From NCBI GenBank assembly GCA_017302355.1, contig JAFLDQ010000113.1:1-11223 (forward strand): a DNA stretch of 11,223 bases. The letters are read 5' to 3'. Both the position numbers and the translations under genes were made by a program. The notes beneath the pieces are model-generated. The model saw only the letters and a list, made by a program, of their open reading frames with translations. It was not told the DNA's origin and did no database searches. This DNA comes from Dechloromonas sp. Its GTDB lineage: Bacteria; Pseudomonadota; Gammaproteobacteria; Burkholderiales; Rhodocyclaceae. Below, piece after piece: positions 6,698-11,223 of this stretch. Positions within the stretch are counted from its first letter, which is position 1; the number at the start of each line of letters is the position of its first letter.

Positions 6698-7336
6698 ATG
6701 AAGCCCAACTGGTATGAGCGGACGCTGCTGCCCTGGCTGATCGATTCGGCGTGCAGCCATGGGACGGTGCGCCGACAGCGCGAGAAGGTCGTGCCGCTGG
6801 CGCATGGCCGGGTGCTGGAGATCGGCATCGGCACCGGCCTCAACATGCGCCATTACGACAAATCCCGAATCCGGTCGCTCACCGGGCTCGACCCGGCGCT
6901 GGAGATGCACACGCTGGCCAAGAAGCGCATCCGCAGGGCCGGCCTCGAGGTCGATCTGGTCGGGCTTTCCGCCGAGCGCATTCCGCGCGCCGACGCCAGC
7001 TTCGACACGGTCATCGTCACCTACACGCTGTGCTCGATCCCCGACCCGCTGGCCGCCCTGAAGGAAATGCGGCGCGTCCTCGTTCCCGGCGGCCAGTTGA
7101 TCTTCTGCGAACACGGACGCGCCCCCGACGCCGGCGTGCGGCGCTGGCAGGAACGCCTCACGCCGTGGTGGAAGAAGGTCGCCGGCGGCTGTCATCTCGA
7201 CCGCGACATCGCGTCCCTGCTGGAAGAAGCCGGGTTCGCCTGCCCCGACCTGAAGACGATGTACCTGCCCGGACCACGGCCTCTCACCTACAACTACTGG
7301 GGCATCGCCTTCGTCAGGGCGGCGCATGGCGGATAG
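6698..7336 (+). CDS. class I SAM-dependent methyltransferase (UbiE/METTL7-like)
   Basis: A 212-residue cytoplasmic or membrane-associated methyltransferase. Motif I VLEIGIGTGLNMRHY lies at 39-53 and binds S-adenosylmethionine. LTGLDPALEM (61-70) supplies the acidic residue for the ribose. SFDTVIVTYTLCSIPDP (101-117) is motif II/post-II, and EMRRVLVPGGQLIF (123-136) is motif III. The C-terminal part, with CHLDRDIASLLEEAGF (165-180) and a YLPGPRPLTYNYWG tail (189-202), resembles the Methyltransf_11 group that includes METTL7 and some phospholipid methyltransferases. The substrate is unknown. It starts six bases after the HigA-like antitoxin stop, without a clear ribosome binding site, so it may be read from the toxin-antitoxin promoter. 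An ordinary cargo gene is the simplest view. Confidence 0.87.
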   Translation: MKPNWYERTLLPWLIDSACSHGTVRRQREKVVPLAHGRVLEIGIGTGLNMRHYDKSRIRSLTGLDPALEMHTLAKKRIRRAGLEVDLVGLSAERIPRADASFDTVIVTYTLCSIPDPLAALKEMRRVLVPGGQLIFCEHGRAPDAGVRRWQERLTPWWKKVAGGCHLDRDIASLLEEAGFACPDLKTMYLPGPRPLTYNYWGIAFVRAAHGG

Positions 7337-7354
7337 GGGAAGGCTGAACCAGTC

Positions 7355-7421
7355 GTCACCCCGGCGCAGGCCGGGGTCCGGTTCGTTGCTATTTCCGGAT
7401 TCCGGCCGGCGCCGGAATGAC
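7355..7421. repeat. REP-like dispersed inverted-repeat element
   Basis: Two hairpins sit in tandem: ACCCCGGC-GCAG-GCCGGGGT (7358-7377) and ATTCCGGC-CGGC-GCCGGAAT (7399-7418), each a perfect 8-bp stem with a 4-base loop. They are bounded by GTCA at 7355 and TGAC at 7421, so the whole is an imperfect inverted repeat of 67 bases. Read on the minus strand it gives the peptide signatures VIPAPAGIRK and PACAGVT, familiar spurious translations of dispersed GTCATTCC...GGAATGAC repeats in beta- and gammaproteobacterial genomes. It lies 18 bases after the methyltransferase stop. Confidence 0.7.
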
Positions 7422-7483
7422 ACATTTTGAATGGACCAGCGCTTGCCTGGCGGGCACGGCGCCACCACCGTCCGGGCATGCGT

Positions 7484-7610
7484 TCACCCTACGGTTTCGC
7501 TTTGGGCGCTTTCGGCTTTCGCGCCTTTTTCCGGCGCCTGGCGCGCGAGCAGTCGATGGCTGCCCAACAGCTCGCCTTGCTTGTCTTCGCACCATGAATC
7601 GACCAGAATA
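7484..7610 (-). other. possible C-terminal remnant of a degraded gene
   Basis: The minus strand reads ILVDSWCEDKQGELLGSHRL and then LARQAPEK in one frame ending at TGA 7486-7484. The overlapping frame ends KKARKPKAPKAKP before TAG 7491-7489, a lysine/alanine/proline tail typical of basic protein C-termini. Removing one A from the five-base A-run (minus strand) between them joins the two into a natural-looking C-terminus. No start codon or upstream gene body exists, because the Phd antitoxin gene begins on the other strand. The parent gene is not recognised; chance similarity to coding sequence is possible in GC-rich DNA. Confidence 0.2.
7505..7530 (+). terminator. weak terminator-like hairpin
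   Basis: GGCGC (7505-7509) can pair with GCGCC (7521-7525) across an 11-base loop and is followed directly by TTTTT (7526-7530). It lies about 170 bases after the methyltransferase and before the Phd promoter. The stem is short. Confidence 0.3.
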
Positions 7611-7626
7611 AGGCACCAAATTTGGT
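7581..7626 (+). promoter_or_regulatory. candidate promoter and palindromic operator of the Phd gene
   Basis: TTGTCT (7581-7586), 17 bases, then CAGAAT (7604-7609) form a moderate promoter, four of six matches each. A perfect 12-bp palindrome, ACCAAATTTGGT (7615-7626), covers the predicted start of transcription and ends 18 bases before the start codon. Antitoxins of the Phd/YefM family repress their own genes by binding such palindromes, so this is a likely autoregulatory operator. Confidence 0.45.
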
Positions 7627-7644
7627 TTGAATATGAGGCGCGCC

Positions 7645-7947
7645 ATGGAACGGGTTCTCGCATCCCGCTCGGTCAGCATTACCGAACTCAAACGCAGTCC
7701 GTCCGCCGTCCTTGAACAGGCCGGGTCGGAACCCGTGGCCGTACTCAACCACAACCGGCCTGCCGCCTACCTTCTGCCCCCTCATGTTTATGCGCTCATC
7801 CTGCAACGCCTGAACGCCGATGTGCGCGCGGCGATTCAGGAAGGCATCGACAGCGCCCCGGCGATTGCCGCCGGGGACGTGTTCGCCGAACTCGATGCCC
7901 GCTACGCCGAACCTGCCTCCAAGACCAGCGGCAAGCGCCCGTCTTGA
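7645..7947 (+). CDS. Phd/YefM-family antitoxin, no adjacent toxin
   Basis: A 100-residue protein with the Phd/YefM fold. ASRSVSITELKRSPSAVLEQ (6-25) is the DNA-binding N-terminal segment, and PVAVLNHNRPAAYLLPPHVY (30-49) is the strand-helix core that is almost diagnostic of StbD/Phd-like antitoxins. The acidic, probably disordered C-terminal part (about 58-100, with EGIDSAPAIAAGDVFAELDA) would wrap a RelE/ParE or Doc toxin. I chose ATG 7645 because GAGG (7635-7638) lies six bases before it and the family begins MERxLASRSV; TTG 7627 and ATG 7633 are also in frame. No toxin gene follows: only 48 bases separate it from the next gene. It is an orphan here. Confidence 0.87.
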   Translation: MERVLASRSVSITELKRSPSAVLEQAGSEPVAVLNHNRPAAYLLPPHVYALILQRLNADVRAAIQEGIDSAPAIAAGDVFAELDARYAEPASKTSGKRPS

Positions 7948-7995
7948 TGGAAAGGACATGCCGGTCGGGGCGCCGCAGGAAATCAGGAAGCACGA

Positions 7996-8832
7996 ATGCC
8001 GCGCCGGCCTGACGCCGGGAAGGCCCTGGCCGATGGCGTTCAGGACAACCGCGGCGTGAAGCGCCGCAAGGAGCCGCCGCAACATTCGGTCGATATCAGC
8101 GAGGAGGCCGGCGTGCGTTACCTGCACTTCGGCTCGGACTGGGTGCAGGGCGCGATGCGCATTGCCCGGCCGTGGTCGCTCGAACTCGCCTACACGCGCG
8201 AGATGATGGCCGGGCTGTTGCTGCGCGAGGAGACCGGCTGGCCGGGCAGCGCCCTCCTCGTCGGGCTGGGCGCCGGCTCGCTGGCCAAGTTCATCTATCG
8301 CAACCTGCCGGAGTGCCGGAGCACGGTCGTCGAGATCAACCCGCGGGTCGAGTTCATCGCCCGCCAGTATTTCCGCCTGCCGGACGATCCGGCGCGCCTG
8401 AGCCTGGTAATCGGCGACGGCGCCGACTACATGCTGGCCGGCAACCGCCCTTTCGACTACATCCTCGTCGACGGATTCGACCCCGACGCCCGCGCCGGCG
8501 TCCTCGACACCCTGCCCTTCTACCAGGCCTGCCGCGCCCGGCTGAGCGACCGCGGCCTGCTCGCCGTCAATCTGCTCGGGCGCAGCAAGGGCTTCGCCGC
8601 CAGCGTCGAGCGCCTCGCAGCCGCGTTCGACGGGCGGGTGGCGGTCTTCCCCTCGAGCGACAGCGGCAATACCATCGCCTTCGCGACCGGCGGCGAGCCC
8701 GTGGAGATCACGCTGGAAGCCATGCGCGAGAATGCCCTTCAACTCAGGAAGGCGTCCGGCCTCGACCTGCGGTCGACGATCAGCCGCCTGCAACTCGCCC
8801 ACCCGCTGCCCGGCGGGGTGCTCAGAATCTAG
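7996..8832 (+). CDS. spermidine synthase-like protein (Rossmann methyltransferase fold)
   Basis: A 278-residue protein matching the catalytic core of polyamine aminopropyltransferases. ALLVGLGAGSLAKFIYRNLP (86-105) replaces the usual GGGDG nucleotide-binding loop. VVEINPRVEFIARQYFRLP (111-129) is the acidic strand-end plus helix of the family, LVIGDGADYM (137-146) and YILVDGFDPDA (155-165) follow, and D159/D162 lie where SpeE has its catalytic SDCTDP segment. The small N-terminal barrel of true SpeE is reduced, and the GGGDG loop is changed, so real spermidine synthesis is doubtful. ATG 7996 is chosen because AGGAAG lies five bases before it. GTG 8056 is an alternative that drops 20 poorly conserved residues. 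It follows the Phd gene by 48 bases. Confidence 0.83.
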   Translation: MPRRPDAGKALADGVQDNRGVKRRKEPPQHSVDISEEAGVRYLHFGSDWVQGAMRIARPWSLELAYTREMMAGLLLREETGWPGSALLVGLGAGSLAKFIYRNLPECRSTVVEINPRVEFIARQYFRLPDDPARLSLVIGDGADYMLAGNRPFDYILVDGFDPDARAGVLDTLPFYQACRARLSDRGLLAVNLLGRSKGFAASVERLAAAFDGRVAVFPSSDSGNTIAFATGGEPVEITLEAMRENALQLRKASGLDLRSTISRLQLAHPLPGGVLRI

Positions 8833-8861
8833 CCTGTCGCGGTCGACGACGATTCTCCGGC

Positions 8862-8878
8862 AATTTCCGCTGGAAATT
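8862..8878. repeat. perfect 7-bp inverted repeat in the gap before the small ORF
   Basis: AATTTCC-GCT-GGAAATT is AT-rich inside GC-rich DNA, 30 bases after the spermidine-synthase-like stop. No T-run follows, so it is not a standard terminator. The rest of the 152-base gap (8833-8984) shows no convincing promoter. Confidence 0.3.
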
Positions 8879-8984
8879 CCCCGCGCGGCGGCGGCTCATT
8901 TCTTGCGCGGAACCGCGAAACCGGCGGGAACCTTGATTTCCCGTCGCGGTCGGAGAGATCTGGAATGAATCGAGGACTACCGTA

Positions 8985-9254
8985 ATGCTTGCACTCAGGG
9001 ACTGTATCGACATGTGTGACCTCACCGAACAGGAAGTCGCCGCCATCGCCGAAGAGGAGAACCTGCCACCGATCGTCGCCGTGCTGGTCGGCTGCAACCT
9101 GCTCCGCTCGCGGGATGGCCTCGAGCACATGCGCTGGCTGCTGAGGAATCGCGCCGAACGGGCGGTCGACCGTGGCGATCACGCCAGCGCCGCCATCCAC
9201 GTGCGCACCTACGAGGATTTCCGCAGGCGCTGCCCGCAGCCCCTCGCCGACTGA
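8985..9254 (+). CDS. small hypothetical protein
   Basis: An 89-residue, soluble, mostly helical protein beginning MLALRDCIDMCDLTEQEVAA. It resembles short uncharacterised proteins I recall from other betaproteobacteria that start with a similar DCID-C-DLTE segment, but I cannot name a family. There is no signal peptide, membrane segment or known catalytic motif. Cysteines occur at 7 and 11 and again near the middle and end, too scattered to claim a metal site. The start is supported by GAGGA at 8972-8976, eight bases before the ATG, and codon composition matches the neighbours, so it is very likely real. It ends eight bases from the converging response-regulator gene. Confidence 0.8.
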   Translation: MLALRDCIDMCDLTEQEVAAIAEEENLPPIVAVLVGCNLLRSRDGLEHMRWLLRNRAERAVDRGDHASAAIHVRTYEDFRRRCPQPLAD

Positions 9255-9262
9255 GACCGCGC

Positions 9263-9931
9263 CTAACGGTCGCGCGGCGGCGCGCCGAGGCCGTGCTCGG
9301 CGGCATAGAGCGCGGCCTGGACCCGGCTCGACATGTTCAGCTTCTTGAAAATGTTCTGGATATGGATCTTGACCGTGCTTTCGGCCAGATCGAGGGCCCG
9401 CGCGATTTCCTTGTTGCTGTCGCCGTGCGCCAGGCAACCGAGGATCTCCCGCTCGCGTGGCGACAGCCTGTCGTGATGGTGGACCGGCGCGTCGGCCTTG
9501 ACCTGGCCGCGCACCCCCTGCACCAGCTTGGCGGTCATCTGCGGTGAAACCACCGATTCGCCCGCGGCGGCGCGGCGGATGGCATCGACCAGCGCTTCGG
9601 TTTCGATGTTCTTGACCAGATAGCCCGCCGCGCCCACGCGCAGGGTCTCCAGGAGATCTTCCGCATCCTCGGAAACCGTCAGCATCAGGACATGGGTTTC
9701 CGGCACCTCCTCGACGATCAGGCGCAAGGCGTCGATCCCGGGAACTCCCGGCATGTTGAGGTCGAGCAGCACGACATCGGGCTTGAGGAACTTGGCGCGC
9801 TTGACGCCCTCGAGGCCGTCGCCCGCCACGTCCACCACCTCGAATTCCTGATGCCGCTGCAGCAGCGATTTGACGCCACTGCGAAAGAGGGCATGATCGT
9901 CGACGATCAGGACCCGGATCCTATCTCCCAT
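9263..9931 (-). CDS. NarL/LuxR-family DNA-binding response regulator
   Basis: A 222-residue response regulator of the NarL/FixJ type. The receiver domain (about 5-122) has the acidic pair D11-D12, phospho-acceptor D57 in VVLLDLNMPG, T85 and K107. A linker leads to a LuxR-type helix-turn-helix at 155-212, with LSPREREILGCLAHGDSNKE (156-175) and AESTVKIHIQNIFKKL (183-198). Length and motifs are close to E. coli NarL (216). Phosphorylation by the kinase encoded just upstream should release the DNA-binding domain. Its ATG immediately follows the kinase stop codon (TAAATG), with GGAGG eight bases before it inside the kinase's last codons, so translation is probably coupled. Nitrate or nitrite control is plausible from homology; targets are not in the window. 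Confidence 0.93.
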   Translation of the reverse strand: MGDRIRVLIVDDHALFRSGVKSLLQRHQEFEVVDVAGDGLEGVKRAKFLKPDVVLLDLNMPGVPGIDALRLIVEEVPETHVLMLTVSEDAEDLLETLRVGAAGYLVKNIETEALVDAIRRAAAGESVVSPQMTAKLVQGVRGQVKADAPVHHHDRLSPREREILGCLAHGDSNKEIARALDLAESTVKIHIQNIFKKLNMSSRVQAALYAAEHGLGAPPRDR

Positions 9932-11223
9932 TTATGCCGCCTCCCGTTGTCGCCGGGGCAGCCACAGGGAGACGCGCGTCCCCTGCCCCGCCGCCGATTT
10001 GACCTGGCACTGGCCGCCCACGCGGTGCGCCCTTTCGTTGATGATCTTGAGTCCGACATGGTGGCCGGACAATACCGCCGGATCGGTTTCCGGGTCAAAA
10101 CCCACGCCGTCGTCGGCAACCTCGATCTGCATGCCCTCCCGGCTGCGCTTGACGACTACCTTGACGGTCGCGGCGCGGGCATGTTTGCGGATGTTGGACA
10201 GGCATTCCTGAACGATGTGCATGACCTGGATCTGGTTTTCGGGCAACAGCGGAAGGCCGCTGCCCGAGCGTTCAAAGTTCACCGCGACGCCGGTCTGGTC
10301 CTTCAGCTTGGCAAGCGACGCCGCGATGGCCGAATCGAGATCGGTCTGGTGCATCCGGGTGCGGAAGTGGATCAGCAACTCGCGGACCTTGTCATAGCTT
10401 TCCTGGATGCCGGCCCGCAGTTCCGCCACGGCGCCGGTCGCCTCCTCGACATCCTGTTTGTTGAGCGAATCCTGCAACAGCTGGGCCTGGATATTGAGGA
10501 AGGCCAGCCCCTGGGCGATCGAGTCGTGCAGCTCCTGGGCCAGCAGGTTGCGCTCCTCGGAAACCGCCAGGTCCTTCTCGCGCGAGCGCAGGCGCTGGTT
10601 CTCGATGGCCACGCCAAGATGCCGGCCCAGGGTTTCCAGAAGATTCATTTCCTGCGTGGAGACGCGATGCGCCTGCCGGAAGTAGAGATTGAAGACGCCG
10701 ATGCGCTGCCGGTCGTACTGCACGGTGAATGCCGTCGCGGTGGCGAAGCCTTCACGGATGCAGGTGCGCAATTTCATGCCCGGCGGCGGGTTGACCGTGT
10801 CGAAGGCGACCGGCATCCCGGTATCGACGACATCGCCGCAGAGGCAGTCGCCGCAATCCATTTCCGCCTCGCGGGCGACGAATTCGGCGGACAGCCCTTC
10901 GTGGGTCAACAGGTAGAGCTTCTCGGTGTCGGGGGCATAGAGGCGCACGGCGCCGGCATCGGCCCCCAGCGCCGCGCGGATGCGGCCGAGAAAGCCCTGG
11001 CACAGCGCCTCGATCGGCACCGGTTCGCCGAGAACGGCGGTGATCTCGTAAAGGATGCCGAGTTCCCGGTTGCGCTCGCCCAGGCTCCGCGTCTTCGCCG
11101 CCACCCGCTCCTCGAGCGTGCCGTAGGCAGCCTGCAGATGCTCGGCCATCTCGTTGAAGCCCTTGGCCAGACCGCCGAATTCGTCGTCGCTGGCGACCGG
11201 CACGCGAACCCCGAGGTCATTCA
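9932..11223 (-). CDS. NarX-type sensor histidine kinase, C-terminal part (cut by window edge)
   Basis: The frame stays open to the right edge (NDLGVRVPVASDDEFGGLAK), so the N-terminal sensor and membrane segments lie outside. Within the window, in order, are the end of a HAMP domain (about 11140-11223), a coiled linker, and a GAF-like domain (about 10600-10990) containing CGDCLCGD and a further cysteine in LRTC. Next is the HisKA_3 dimerisation helix LLAQELHDSIAQGLAFLNIQ, whose histidine (codon 10526-10528) is the phosphorylation site. A HATPase domain follows with N-box VQECLSNIRKHARA and G-box VADDGVGFD. This is the NarX/NarQ architecture. It pairs with the response regulator directly downstream. 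The ligand cannot be known without the periplasmic domain. Confidence 0.92.
   Translation of the reverse strand, partial: NDLGVRVPVASDDEFGGLAKGFNEMAEHLQAAYGTLEERVAAKTRSLGERNRELGILYEITAVLGEPVPIEALCQGFLGRIRAALGADAGAVRLYAPDTEKLYLLTHEGLSAEFVAREAEMDCGDCLCGDVVDTGMPVAFDTVNPPPGMKLRTCIREGFATATAFTVQYDRQRIGVFNLYFRQAHRVSTQEMNLLETLGRHLGVAIENQRLRSREKDLAVSEERNLLAQELHDSIAQGLAFLNIQAQLLQDSLNKQDVEEATGAVAELRAGIQESYDKVRELLIHFRTRMHQTDLDSAIAASLAKLKDQTGVAVNFERSGSGLPLLPENQIQVMHIVQECLSNIRKHARAATVKVVVKRSREGMQIEVADDGVGFDPETDPAVLSGHHVGLKIINERAHRVGGQCQVKSAAGQGTRVSLWLPRRQREAA

Noticed and set aside
7355..7421. CRISPR-like repeats
   Set aside because: The two hairpins are not direct repeats with regular spacers; they form one inverted-repeat element. 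No CRISPR array exists in the window.
7948..7995. Short toxin gene directly after the Phd antitoxin
   Set aside because: Only 48 bases are available, and no frame running from here shows RelE, ParE or Doc features before the next gene.
9255..9271. Hairpin GACCG-N7-CGGTC between the converging genes as a two-way terminator
   Set aside because: Only five base pairs, no T-run on either strand, and it overlaps the response-regulator stop; too weak to call.
8829..9437. 202-codon minus-strand frame opposite the small hypothetical gene
   Set aside because: It overlaps both the plus-strand small gene (good ribosome binding site) and the response regulator's own frame, and its residues show no protein-like pattern.

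Overview
The window is GC-rich chromosomal DNA. Gene content and order (accA-tilS, a YcbL-type metallo-hydrolase, Uup, a NarX/NarL-type pair, a spermidine-synthase-like protein) suggest a betaproteobacterium, most likely of the Rhodocyclales/Azoarcus-Dechloromonas type. This placement rests on recalled protein similarity, not on a search.

Region 1 (1-5715, all minus strand) is a housekeeping block. In transcription order it holds uup (ABC-F ATPase), a glyoxalase-II-like metallo-hydrolase, an AlkA-type DNA glycosylase, accA (fatty-acid synthesis), tilS (lysidine modification of tRNA-Ile2) overlapping accA by 32 bases, and the 5' end of dapA (lysine/diaminopimelate synthesis), which runs off the left edge. 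The TilS is short and ends where the C-terminal domain of the longer family members would begin.

Region 2 (about 5850-8984, plus strand) looks accessory. It starts with a complete tRNA-Arg(CCU) gene followed by a hairpin. Next is a HigB/HigA-type toxin-antitoxin locus with a near-consensus promoter whose spacer and -10 are covered by a 16-bp perfect palindrome. The toxin reading frame is broken by one base near its start (AAG-TGA at 6101-6106), while promoter, operator and antitoxin look intact. A small SAM-dependent methyltransferase follows the antitoxin after six bases. Then come a REP-like inverted-repeat element, a possible minus-strand gene remnant, a Phd/YefM antitoxin with its own palindrome but no toxin beside it, and a spermidine-synthase-like protein.

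Region 3 (8985-11223) holds a small conserved-looking hypothetical protein on the plus strand. Converging on it is a two-gene regulatory operon on the minus strand: a NarX-type histidine kinase (5' end beyond the right edge) whose stop codon abuts the start of a NarL/LuxR-type response regulator.

I found no CRISPR array, insertion sequence, phage structural genes or rRNA. I see no clear new multi-gene defence or biosynthetic system. The most unusual signals are the frameshifted toxin with intact control region, the orphan Phd antitoxin, the cysteine cluster in the kinase GAF domain, and several perfect inverted repeats at promoters.
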